Assembly (NCBI RefSeq): GCF_000003815.2
Contig: NC_049995.1
Location: 5,072,183 to 5,136,182 of the forward strand
Reading direction: 5' to 3'
DNA length: 64,000 nt
Origin: Branchiostoma floridae
Lineage: Eukaryota > Chordata > Leptocardii > Amphioxiformes > Branchiostomatidae
Part shown: piece by piece, positions 11,877 through 22,547 of the stretch
Layout of the letters: the number at the start of each line of letters is the position of its first letter
Numbering within the stretch: position 1 is the stretch's first letter
Program-made: the position numbers and the translations under genes
The notes under the pieces: model-generated
The model's input: the letters and a program-made list of their open reading frames with translations, nothing else
Told to the model about the DNA's origin: nothing
Database searches by the model: none

Positions 11877-12061
11877 CACATTTCCAAACTAGGGCCCGGT
11901 CAAGATGTTTAAAAAAAGCGAAAAATTAAACTGTATACCTAGAAGTAACCACAAATAATGCCCATGGATCTTATTTTTGACATTTTGCGTATTTTGGTGT
12001 CTTTTATATCATTGTTTTTACCCCCAAAAGCTGTCCGACCGGGCCCTGGTTTGGAAATGTG
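11877..12061 (+). mobile_element. ~185-bp MITE (CACATTTCCAAAC ends), unit 2 copy
   Basis: The left end is CACATTTCCAAAC and the right end GTTTGGAAATGTG (right side tggtttggaaatgtg). The interior includes atacctagaagtaa and gtattttggtgtcttt. Flanks match those of the unit 1 and unit 3 copies. The orientation agrees with unit 3 and is opposite to unit 1. Confidence 0.8.
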
Positions 12062-12713
12062 ATCTACCGGTTTACCCTAAGGGGGTGTTGCAATATGTAT
12101 GTGCAGACAACTCTCAGTTGGAAATCTATTCAAAATAGTCACAAACATGCAGCTTATTAGAATACTATATTGATATTCCAGGTCAACAAAACGTGACATT
12201 CCCTACTAAGACCAAATTCCTCAATCTACAACTGTATAAAACTAGACTAGGATACTCTGAGCCGAGGGCTATACAGAATTACAGAATTGCATCTTTGATA
12301 ATTTTTCTCCTAAAAAGTTAACATTGAGTTTACTAGTATACCAATAACTTACCGGCACTTCGCAGAATGTTTGATTGTTGTGATCACCGAAATATTAGCG
12401 TTGGGGCTGCGAGCCAAACTTTAGCCCTCTGAACCATGCCTGGTCTCTGCATTCATGTCAGACTGTGATATAGTCACCCGAACCTGATTTTACGATCTAA
12501 TCGAACTTGTTACAGGGTCACAGAAAGAGTGTCTAAATACACCATCCGCACAGCCATGTGCCAGTAGTACTGTGGTGACAAGGTTATTTCGAGAACTGCT
12601 TAAATCGACACGCATAGTTGTATGAAAATGTTTTACTGAGGTCATTCACATTTATCGGAGTCAATGCGCGAACTGGCAACCGCTCCATGCTTTAATGGTC
12701 AGCTCTTCGTAAA

Positions 12714-12727
12714 GTTACCATGGCAAC
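12714..12727. promoter_or_regulatory. RFX/X-box-like motif upstream of gene 2
   Basis: GTTACCATGGCAAC is a close match to the palindromic X-box bound by RFX factors. The same 14-mer is kept at 23194-23207 in unit 3, while unit 1 has a diverged version near 9487. It lies near the candidate donor at about 12793. Function is inferred. Confidence 0.45.
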
Positions 12728-12951
12728 AAGGATTAAGTGAACGTACCTACTAGTATCCCCAACAAAAATAAGAGTTCGTGTAGAAATACTTACCGAGCTT
12801 CCTACAGACTGTGTGCATGTTGAAGAGTGGACTCTCCATCTTACATTACCCAATCTTTTCATTAAAAAAGTTGTCCAACTTACCCATCCAAGGCTAGGCG
12901 CTGACCTCCCCAGAGGCGATCTTACCTACCTTATCACTTGCGCGTGTCCTC

Positions 12952-13060
12952 GTGAGTGATATCGCGTGGCGCACGTTGGGCTCAGGCCCCAAGAGGTCAG
13001 AGGTTTGAATCCTGCCATGTCACCGGTCTTGTGCCCTTGGGAAAGGCACTTCACAAGGTT
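12952..13060 (+). repeat. tRNA-derived SINE, family 1 (unit 2 copy, truncated)
   Basis: The tRNA-like head and the start of the body (tcttgtgcccttgggaaaggcactt) are present. The homology then stops and is replaced by unrelated sequence to about 13310. The position matches the SINE in units 1 and 3. Confidence 0.65.
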
Positions 13061-13312
13061 CCAGAGGTGTTCTAAAGTTCGATTTTGTGCTTAAATTGCT
13101 AGTTTTTCACCCTATTTTGCCCCATAAAATCATTATTTTGTGTTTATATGGGCCCGAATGACCATGGTGCATTGTCTTTTTTGCAGGCATACCCGCTTGC
13201 GAAATTTCAAGTTATTCCAAGGTCTACTTTCGAGATATTCATGTTTTTGATGTGCGCGGAAAAAGAGGAAACTCAGCAAAAACAATATGTATACCTTCCG
13301 TGAAGGTAAACA
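13060..13312. repeat. Unclassified repeat interrupting the unit 2 SINE
   Basis: This stretch is not shared with units 1 and 3. It ends in gaaactcagcaaaaacaatatgt..ccttccgtgaagg. A near-identical tail occurs at about 5028-5050 in the ddx54 intron, and a diverged one at about 42023-42072 (aaagcaaaaacag..cccttctgtgaagg). It is probably the end of a common dispersed repeat; the class cannot be named. Confidence 0.45.
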
Positions 13313-13666
13313 TAAAAATTGTCATTTACACAACTGATAGATAAGGACACATAATGTCTGGGATTTCGTTCTAAATATCAAGATCTAGTTATCGCATTTA
13401 CGAGTAATATGAAACACCACAGACCACAAATGTTGAAAATCGTTGAATTTTTATCAAATGTGACTCTTAAACTTCATTGATTCTCTTATTCTGATATCTA
13501 TACATCCATGTTGTGTGTCAAACGTAACATACAGGATGGTAAAGATAAATGATATCACATCACGATAACGTTACGTTCTTTCTAGTACTATTATGTTTTT
13601 AGGCCTATTGAATGTAACAGGCTACTTTACTCTGTTTGACTGTATTTGTATCTGTTATTGTAAGAC

Positions 13667-15711
13667 TTAGTTCTCATTATCTTGCAAATGGGAAAAATCC
13701 AGATTTTCCAGTAGCTTTTTGTGTTTTTCCTCTTGACGGTGCTGCCACCAAGTGTAGATACTAAGTACCACCGTACCCAGTACCACCAGAGACAAGCCCA
13801 CCCACTTCAGCAGTCCCGGTACCTTCGACAGGAAGAAATAATCCAGGAGGATGGTCATTGGTACCACCAGCGTTCCCATGGCAACGGCTATGGCTGCCTT
13901 TTCAACGTCCAGTACCCCCAGAAGGGTTAGTGTGGCTAGGGACTGGGTTAGGCCCAACCCTGCTACATACCCTGCTGTTTCTGCCGACATGGTCCATACA
14001 GGTGTCTCCAGTGAGTTAAGCCCCGGTCACAAAGCGCGTACGATTCCTTGCGATTCCTTCCGATGCGCAGGATAATCGCAGTGCGACGTAAGTCGGAAGA
14101 AAATCGGAAGCAATGGTTTAAGTATATAAAGCCGTGGTCACAAAGCGCGTAGTGGATCGTACGATGAGGTCATAAGAGCGTGCCTGCGTCAATCGCAGTG
14201 GATCATAGTGAATCGGGGAGCGTCGTATGGCGAAAAATAGAGCTGAAATGGATTTTGAACATGTTCAAAATTTCGCTATCGTCGTAAGATTTTATTTGCC
14301 CCCATAGCAGAGTTCATTACGGCAATTTTTGTCTACTGATGAGGCTATAGATTTATGATTTTTTAGCATGTTGTGATGGTTTCAGTTTTCCCTGATATTG
14401 TCAATATTGACGAAAAGGGGAAATATATCAGTCGCAACTGCCACAGTCGCAACCAGAGAACAGCGCGACACGCACAGGTGATGCAGACAAATTGTTTGAT
14501 CGCTTCATGCACGTGAGTTTATAATTAGATCAAATCTCAGCTCTCGTCGGTCTTGGGTCAGTTTACCATAATCGTAATAACCATGGGGGCAACTCGAACA
14601 TAAAGGCAGGCTCTATGAGTCGGAAATATATATGATATAATTCTTATCATTTGATTTTTGTATGATGGCATCTTTTTGTTGATAGCATATCATGATCATG
14701 ACGATCTTCGAAGGAGCCTGACACGTAGAGCCGGTAAGCAGACCGAGATAACCATACCAGTACTCACGCTTGATTTGAACTTTTGCTTGTAATACTCTTG
14801 TTGTCATGGTCATTTTAAATTTATTTTTACAGTTAAAGATATTATAGGAAGGTATTAAACAGCTATGTCCACATTTTGTTGGTTAAAGAAGCACAAAAGC
14901 GGTCAGACGGCTATACAGAAGAGACACAAGTGAAAAATCGTGCGACGCTGGAAAAATTTTGAACACCATCCGATGCGTTGCGATGGCTTGCGATGCTTAC
15001 GATTTTCTTGCGATGTACTGCGCTCATCGTACGATATGCGGAATAGTCCATCGCAAGGAATCGTACGCGCTTTGTGACCGGGGCTTAAGTCAATATGAAC
15101 TGGGCCACTGTTCCTAACAATGATAAATACAGCATTATCGGAAGGAAAGATATATTCTTTATAACGACACGTAACAGTACCATTCCTGGGGCTCTGGTCA
15201 AAGCAGCAGCCAGAGGCAAGAGGATCGAAACGATGAGGTTTTGGGTAGAGTCTGTGCCCTGGTGTCCCATTCCGATACCGACCAGAACCACTCCTGTTAC
15301 ACTGATGAGTATCCCACAACACGGAATAAGAGTCACAGTTTCCTTCAGTACTATAAAGCCAATACAGGCTGTAAACAATGGTATGGTTCCTTGGACGATT
15401 CCAAGCGCGATTCCGGGGGCGGCATAGGTGAAAGACAGGTACAGCAGTGTACTCGCAACCACATTGACAACTGTCATAAGGATCAGTGTGACATTCTGTC
15501 TCATATTTTCACCAACCAGTTTTGGACAAAAGCACGGCACGCACACGACAACAGTTAGGAGCTGTGTAATCCTTAAGAGGAAAAGCAGTTGGAATACTGG
15601 TACTCCAGCGATATGACTGAGTGCCATAAATTCAGCTGATAAAGCCATGAGAATCGTTGATAGCAAATTAAGCAATGGGCCCTTTGCAACCTTCAAGTCT
15701 TGACTAATCAT
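13667..15711 (-). pseudogene. EamA/DMT transporter gene 3, split by a Harbinger-like insertion
   Basis: Residues 1-208 (MISQDLKVAKGP...GTVAQFILT) are encoded at 15711-15088. The remainder (SLETPVWTMSAETAGYV... to FSHLQDNEN) is at about 14015-13667. Both parts are open and very like gene 4, so apart from the insertion the copy looks intact. The 1067-bp insert 14019-15085 introduces an immediate stop. A spliced or read-through product of the first half would keep only about six membrane spans. The downstream AATAAA seen in genes 2 and 4 is altered here (tttatc near 13447). The allele may be dead, or the insertion may be polymorphic. Confidence 0.85.
14019..15085. mobile_element. PIF/Harbinger-like non-autonomous element inside a coding exon
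   Basis: The ends are perfect inverted repeats of over 35 bp beginning AGCCCCGGTCACAAAG. The flanks are TTA (14016-14018) and TAA (15086-15088), both fitting the TWA target of Harbinger elements. A TTAA reading is also possible. A second, inner copy of the end motif (gccgtggtcacaaagcgcg) lies near 14131, and the right side is rich in gcgatg repeats. No transposase ORF is present. Confidence 0.8.
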
Positions 15712-15754
15712 GATCCTTTGTCAAAGTTGAAGAAAGCTGTGGTGTAAGAGTTAT

Positions 15755-15852
15755 CCAATATGACTGAGTGCCATGAATTCTGCTGACAAAGCTGACAGAA
15801 TTGTTGATAGCAAATTAAGAAATGGACCTTTTGCCGCCTTCAAGTACATTTT
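15755..15852 (-). pseudogene. N-terminal fragment of a MYLKAAKGP-type transporter
   Basis: The minus strand here encodes the first ~33 residues of a gene 1/2-type copy, from MYLKAAKGP to about MALSHI. It stops at 15755, immediately upstream of the intact start of gene 3, which is of the other type (MISQDLKVAKGP). The sequence beyond 15852 is the 5' flank of a gene 2-type unit. The junction marks a recombination between two paralogues. Confidence 0.85.
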
Positions 15853-16719
15853 GCCGCCAAAACCGACCTTTTATTCGTAGATAAAGACAGTTAAGTTTTG
15901 AGTCGTCCTACAATCAGGAAACAAGTGTTGTCATCATCTCAGCTTTGTCTGGAAAAGAAGGATAATCGTTGTAAGATGCACTGGACAAAATGGATACGGA
16001 TGCGGGCATATACCGCGGTATTCGTTAGGTGCGGATGCGGAAGAATCCAAACAAATACGAACGAATCACAGATTCTAATAGGATACGACAAAACACTGAA
16101 CAGATACGATACTGTATCCGCTAGGATGAAAAATACGAAGAGATACTATGTTGTATACAGTTGGATCCCTTACTGTTAACAAATACGAAAATGTCATTTG
16201 CTCGAATCCTTCAATTTGGAAATCTGCAATGTTCAATCTGGTCTTGAGTTTCCTTTTGCGTCATAAAAACATTTTACCCATCGGCGGGCCCACTCTTCGA
16301 TAAAAGTACGTTCTGAAAATACACAAATACTAGAAGATCCCTATTCCGTATTTCTATGGATCCGCTGGCCCATTTCACGGCAAAAAGGCATCAAGGATAA
16401 TCTGCAGATCCTAACGAATCTCTTTTCTGTATTTTCTATGGTTCAGATGGCCCACTTCGCGACAGAAATGTCCAGGGTCAATCTATGGATCCTAGCAAAT
16501 CCTTTTCCCGTATTTTCTACGAATACGTTGCCCCACCTCACGGCAGATGGATCATAGGAAATACCTTTTCCGTATTTTCTATGGATTCGTTGCCCACCTC
16601 ACAGCAGACGGATCATAGGAAATACCCTTTCCGTATTTTCTATGGATTCGTTGCCCCACCTCACGGCAGACGGATCCTAGGAAATACCATTTCGTATTTT
16701 CTATGGATTTGTTACCCCC

Positions 16720-18489
16720 ACCTCTCATTTTTCACAAAAAGTACAGGTTTCGCGAAAAGAAGTCCGATTTCCGATCAGACATACACATTGTTTGTCGAAA
16801 AATAGTAATTTGCTCTCTTGAGCCAAAAAGAGCATTTTTCACAAAAAATACAGGTTTCGCGAAACAATGTCCGATTTCCTCGGAACCAACTTTATTGCAT
16901 GCGGAAAAATTCCTCGACATCAGACATACACCTTGTTTGTCGAAAAATGGTAATTTGCTCCCCCGAGCCAAAAAGAGCATTTTTCACAAAAAATTCAGGT
17001 TTCGCGAAACAATGTCCGATTTCCTCGGAACCAACTTTATTGGATGCAGAATGGTTCCTCTACATCAGGCATATACCTTGTTTGTCGAAAAATGGTAATT
17101 TGCTCTCCTGAGCCAAAAAGAGCATTTTTCACAAAAAATACAGGTTTCGCGAAACAATGTCCGATTTCCTCGGAACCAACTTTATTGCATGCGGAAAAAT
17201 TCCTCGACATCAGACATACACCTTGTTTGTCGAAAAATGGTAATTTGCTCCCCCGAGCCAAAAAGAGCATTTTTCACAAAAAATACAGGTTTCGCGAAAC
17301 AATGTCCGATTTCCTCGAAACCAACTTTATTGCATGCGGAACGGTTCCTCGACACCAGACATACACATTTTTTGTCGAAAAATGGTAATTTGCTCTGCTG
17401 AGCCAAAAAGAGCATTTTTCACAAAAAGTACAGGTTTCGCGAAACGATGTATGATTTTCTCCGTACCAACTTAATTGCATGCGGAACGATTCCTTGACAC
17501 CAGACATACATATTTTTTGCCGAAAAATGGTAATTTGCTCTCCTGAGCCAAAAAGAGCATTTTTCACAAAAAATACAGGGTTCGCGAAACAATGTCCGAT
17601 TTCCTCGAAACCAACTTTATTGCATGCGGAATGGTTCCTCGACATCAGACATACACATTTTTTGTCGAAAAATGGTAATTTGCTCTGCTGAGCCAAAAAG
17701 AGCATTTTTCACAAAAAATTCAGGTTTCGCGAAACAATGTCCGATTTCCTCGAAACCAACTTTATTGCATGCGGAATGGTTCCTCGACATCAGGCATATA
17801 CCTTGTTTGTCGAAAAATGGTAATTTGCTCTCCTGAGCCAAAAAGAGCATTTTTCACAAAAAGTACAGGTTTCGCGAAACGATGTATGATTTTCTCCGTA
17901 CCAACTTTATTGCATGCAGAACGATTCCTTTACACCAGACATAAACATTTTTTGTCGAAAAATGGTAATTTGCTCTCCTGAGCCAAAAAGAGCGTTTTTC
18001 ACAAAAAATGCAGGTTTCGTGAAACGATGTCCGATTTTGTCGGAACCCACTTCATTCCATGCGGAACGATTCCTCAACATCAAACATACACATTTTTTGT
18101 CGAAAAATGGTAATTTGCTCTACTGAGCCAAAAAGAGCATTTTTCACAAAAAATTCAGGTTTCGCGAAACAATGTCCGATTTCCTCGAAACCAACTTTAT
18201 TGCATGCGGAACGATTCCTCAACATCAAACATACACATTTTTTGTCGAAAAATGGTAATTTGCTCTCCTGAGCCATAAAGAGCATTTTTCACAAAAAATG
18301 CAGGTTTCGCGAAACGATGTCCGATTTTGTCGGAACCCACTTCATTCCATGCGGAACGATTCCTCAACATCAAACATACACATTTTTTGTCGAAAAATGG
18401 TAATTTGCTCTACTGAGCCAAAAAGAGCATTTTTCACAAAAAATTCAGGTTTCGCGAAACAATGTCCGATTTCCTCGAAACCAACTTTA
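16720..18489. repeat. 145-bp satellite array, left block (~12 copies)
   Basis: The unit contains caggtttcgcgaaac, caactttattgcatgcgg, gtcgaaaaatggtaatttgc and gagccaaaaagagcattttt. Start positions step by 144-146 bp from about 16.8 kb to 18.4 kb. Because 145 is not a multiple of three, recurring 70-77-codon open frames on both strands are by-products. The array continues at 19710 after an inserted element. Confidence 0.92.
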
Positions 18490-19709
18490 GGCCACACCAA
18501 TTTAATTCGTTGGTTCTCGGAATCGCCGCTTCTAATTTTCCCAATTTCAAAAAAAAAAAAAAATTCCATTCAGTAATCGTGCTGCAAAACTTTGGTTCCG
18601 TTAGAGAAACAGAACATCTGGAAAGTACCAGTGCATTTACTTTTTCTCACCCCCAAGTCCTTTGCTACCAATTGATTCATATCTTTTTTGTTGCAAAGTA
18701 TATTTAGGAACAAATAAATCATCGTAAATGAGATACACATGGGCATAACATAACGTAGCAGAACCAGAAGTTCGGCTGAGCATGTGCTCTCTCTCACACA
18801 CACTTTCACATGCAAATTTTCAATTGAAACACAGAAATCGGCACCCAAACAAACAACTCAATAAATCACCAATACTTTTTCACTCTTGTACCTCCATAGC
18901 CAACATGTTTTGATATGCCTGAAATGCTCAAAGTCTTCCAAATGGAGATGAAAATGAAGTCGGAAAATCTCGGGCGGCCATCTTTCTTTTGTTTTGGCCT
19001 GTAAGTCAAAAAAGCGCCCCTACGCTGTTTGTACTGGAACTGCAGATTTGGCTAGATAATAACATTTCAGTGCTGATTTCAGTGATTTGCATGTAACGTT
19101 AGGTTTTTCTAAGGAAGTTTAATCAAACTGCATCTTCATTTTTTGTCAACAAATAATTGTACATGTAACAAAAAGAGAGAATAAACCTATGGTTTTATGC
19201 AACATGTAGTTCAGTACTTTGGCTTGTTCATGTATTTTTGGGGGAGTGGAAGTATTTGTAATTTTTTTTCCAATTTGCACCAGTTGACCATGAAATGTAA
19301 TTAGAGCCTTGGATAGACAGATTCTTATCAACTCAGAGAGCAAATAAGTCTTCCAGCGATGGTATTTTATTTCTAGAGGCAAACTTAAATAATGTTTGTT
19401 GTTGTCGTTGCATCTCTGTAAAAATACTATATTGGTCTATTTGAGATGTTTTGTGAACATTTCTGTTTACTGTAGCAACTGTAAATAATTTAATGTATAT
19501 TGTACAAATTTATGCCAACATGCAATTTTGCATGTAATTTTAACTGATTAACTATTTCTATCACACCTATACCATGAGTTCAGGTCTGGACTAACCAGCC
19601 TGGACCTGAACCCAGACTTGTTGCAAGTTTTTTTTTTTTTTTTTTTCGCCCTGTCGCTTCAATTTTTTTAGGAAAAAATCCGAGAACCAACAAATTAAAT
19701 TGGTATGGC
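18490..19709. mobile_element. Harbinger-like element (GGCCAYACCAATTTAATT ends) nested in the satellite
   Basis: The left end GGCCACACCAATTTAATT and the complement of the right end, GGCCATACCAATTTAATT, are inverted repeats that continue through gttggttctcgga to poly-A/poly-T tracts. TTA flanks both sides, and joining the flanks restores the satellite consensus caactTTAttgcatg. No transposase ORF is seen in the 1.22 kb. Related ends occur at 26817-27231. Confidence 0.82.
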
Positions 19710-20240
19710 CTTATTGCATGCGGAACGGTTCCTCGACACCAGACATACACATTTTTTGTCGAAAAATGGTAATTTGCTCTGCTGAGCCAAAAAGAGCATT
19801 TTTCACAAAAAGTACAGGTTTCGCGAAACGATGTATGATTTTCTCCGTACCAACTTAATTGCATGCGGAACGATTCCTTGACACCAGACATACATATTTT
19901 TTGCCGAAAAATGGTAATTTGCTCTCCTGAGCCAAAAAGAGCATTTTTCACAAAAAATACAGGGTTCGCGAAACAATGTCCGATTTCCTCGAAACCAACT
20001 TTATTGCATGCGGAATGGTTCCTCGACATCAGACATACACATTTTTTGTCGACAAATGGTAATTTCCTCTGCTGAGCCAAAAAGAGCATTTTTCACAAAA
20101 AATTCAGGTTTCGCGAAACAATGTCCGATTTCCTCGAAACCAACTTTATTGCATGCGGAACGGTTCCTCGACATCAGACATACACCTTGTTTGTTGAAAA
20201 CTATTAATTTGCTCTCCTGACCCAAAAAGAGCATTTCCAT
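19710..20240. repeat. 145-bp satellite array, right block (~3.5 copies)
   Basis: This continues the array broken by the nested element. Positions 19710-20100 are nearly identical to 17325-17715, including variant bases such as tacatattttttgcc. A multi-unit block was therefore duplicated within the array before or around the insertion. Confidence 0.9.
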
Positions 20241-21534
20241 GTTCGTTGACAGCCAGGGATCCATGTATATACGACAGCGTATTCCTTGTGTGTTATAATT
20301 CCAGCAGATACAGTGTCGCATCTGTTCGGTACTTTGGCGTATCCTTTAGAATCTGGGATTCGTTCGTATTTGTTCGGAATCTTCCGCATCCACATTTGAG
20401 AGATTTGACGGATACCTTGGTATCTGCCGGGATCCGTACCCATCCGTACGCTGTAGAAAGGCTATAAATGGCTAAATGAAATATAACAAAATACACAGGA
20501 TTCGAGTGTTTAATTGTATTAAAGCTACAAGTGACAAGTAGAATCTTTAGAAAGGCGTCCTAACAGAAATTCTGCCTGCGCCTATCGAACGGTTTAATAC
20601 ACTTCTCCCGGCCATTCAGCGTCGATCTGGTAAAATAATAGTAACTTGTTGCTTGTTTCATGTGTTTTGTCCGGGTCAAATGCGTGTCACAGCCACTGTG
20701 CTTTTTAAATGTAAATTTATTCGGTGTTAATTGGTAAACAAGCAATCAGCACCAACGGGGGGCAGGTCTCCGTTCGGGCCAGATGAGAGTCATGTGACAG
20801 GGAGTACCCAATGACAGGCAAGTCTGGGGATTTCAAATGTACCGTTATGCGAGACGAAGCAAGCATTTTCCGGGCCTCTGTTGCGAGAGGAGAAGAAATG
20901 GAGAAAGTTTGGACCTGTTTTACCTCTGAAGTTCTGGTCGGGACTTTGCTTTCCAGCTGGGACCCCGCCGACCCAAAGAACGCCAAGCTATATGCGCTAG
21001 GATGCCTGGATTCTGTACAAAGTTGATGAGGCGGATTATGTTGGAGATTTGTGCAAGGTCACGGAATGGTAAATTCACTTTGAGCCGAGATTGCAAGGTG
21101 AACAAACTTTGCGACCTATCCAACACAAGTCATATGGATCGGACTGCGCAAATCTCAGCGGATTATTCCTCCTTCCGTAGCCTGTTGGAACCGTGTGCTC
21201 TTTTTAATAACTACCCCTGGTCCCGGCCCCGGAGTGTCGCTGGACAATGGAGTCTGAGTTGGACCAATTGGTTGGACACAGCACAGAATCGTAAATCATT
21301 TTGAAATTGCACAGTCACTGCGATTGATCCCAATGCCATCGACGTTAACTACAAGTTTTGAATAAAAGGCCGCAAAATTATATACCTGGATATAAGAGTA
21401 TATGGATATTTCCGATCCAACCAAATGCGAAACCTGCATTCCCACTTATTTGCTACGTATACTTTTCTTGGATCCCATTCAAGAAAATCCGAAATCTGAA
21501 TTGTTCCGTAGGTATGTACTATCTAAACTTAGAC

Positions 21535-21770
21535 AAAATACGGGGGATACAGCTTTCGGATTTGGTTAGGATCCGGGAAAATCCGCATTTCGTATCTGCA
21601 TAAACGTATCCAAAATACGGGCGGATACAGCTTTCGGATTTGGTTAGGATCCGGGAAAATCCGCATTTCGTATCTGCATAAACGTATCCAAAATACGGGC
21701 GGATACAGCTTTCGGATTTGGTTAGAATCCGAGAAAGTCCGAATTTCGAATCTACGTATACGTAGCAAAT
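21535..21770. repeat. 78-bp subterminal tandem repeat of the CACTA-like element
   Basis: Three consecutive copies of a unit beginning aaaatacggg and including tttcggatttggtta start at 21535, 21612 and 21690. The first two are almost identical. Such subterminal repeats are usual in CACTA elements, where they bind transposase. Confidence 0.8.
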
Positions 21771-22363
21771 ACGTTTGGGATTTGGTTAGTATACGGAAAA
21801 ATACCGACGTTTCGACGTGTTCTCCGCGGTAAGGATACGAAAAAATACCAATGGGATCCACTACCGTATTTGCCAAAAATACGGATTTCGTATTTTTCCG
21901 TGTTTAATTAGTCCGGATTCGAGAAAATCCGAAATTTCGGATCCGTAACAGATTCCGCTCGCATCTGTCCGTAAACGATCGTATCCTTCAAGGATACGGA
22001 AAGATAACGGCCCGGATTTGACTGCATTTGAACCCATTTTTTCCAGTGATGTTTTCGGAGAGTCTTGTACTACTATTGTTTGATATTGGCCCAGGGATAC
22101 TATAACAGATAACGTCTACCTCTCTATAAACCAGTAATAAGATCCAATGAATTACACAGTTTTAGAGAATTAAAAAAAATACAGTCGTCAGAAGCCTGGT
22201 TTAATGATCGAAACCGACTTCTTTTAAAGTCACAAAAAAGTGCATATGGTCAGTATGGATCTGCTCTACATAATGTCTCACTGAATGCTCAACCCAAGGT
22301 CTCTCTTAACTACGGTGGATAATTGACTTGATTTGAACTGGTCTTTCCGGCCTAAGGCCTGGG

Positions 22364-22547
22364 CACATTTCCAAACCAGGGCCCGGTCAATATGTTTTAA
22401 GAAACGAAAAATTAAAATATATACCTAGAAATAAGCACAAATAATGCCCATGGATCTTATTTTTGACATTTTGCGTATTTTGGTGTCTTTTATATCATTC
22501 TTTTTACCCCCAAAAGCTGTCCGACCGGGCCCCGGTTTGGAAATGTG
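22364..22547 (+). mobile_element. ~184-bp MITE (CACATTTCCAAAC ends), unit 3 copy
   Basis: It is nearly identical to the unit 2 copy at 11877-12061, in the same orientation and with the same flanks. This shows that unit 3 upstream DNA resumes right after the CACTA-like element. Confidence 0.8.

Larger units (their letters stand above)
15979..22048. mobile_element. 6.07-kb CACTA-like (EnSpm) element with internal satellite
   Basis: The left end reads CACTGGACAAAATGG and the right end CCATTTTTTCCAGTG, with a 3-bp direct repeat ATG on each side (15976-15978 and 22049-22051). Without the insert the flanks match unit 2 at 11550 (gtaagATGttttcgg). Subterminal regions carry inverted and tandem copies of tacggat/atccgta motifs, including a 63-bp repeat at 16500-16728 and a 78-bp repeat at 21535-21770. 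The left segment 15985-16190 is inverted relative to 20250-20465. The middle holds the 145-bp array and a nested element. No transposase was recognised; the stretch 20480-21330 is unique and of unknown origin. Confidence 0.82.

Noticed and set aside
14016-15088. piggyBac-like element with TTAA target
   Set aside because: TTAA flanks are present, but removal under that reading would leave a one-base frameshift in an otherwise intact gene. The TWA reading preserves the frame and gives fully symmetric ends.
16703-20321. Many 70-143-codon open frames on both strands with repeated similar peptides
   Set aside because: They are frames through the 145-bp satellite. The period is not a multiple of three, frames occur on both strands, and starts recur once per unit.
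20480-21330. A captured host gene or transposase inside the 6-kb CACTA-like element
   Set aside because: Open frames on both strands are short and I recognise no domain; the origin is left open.
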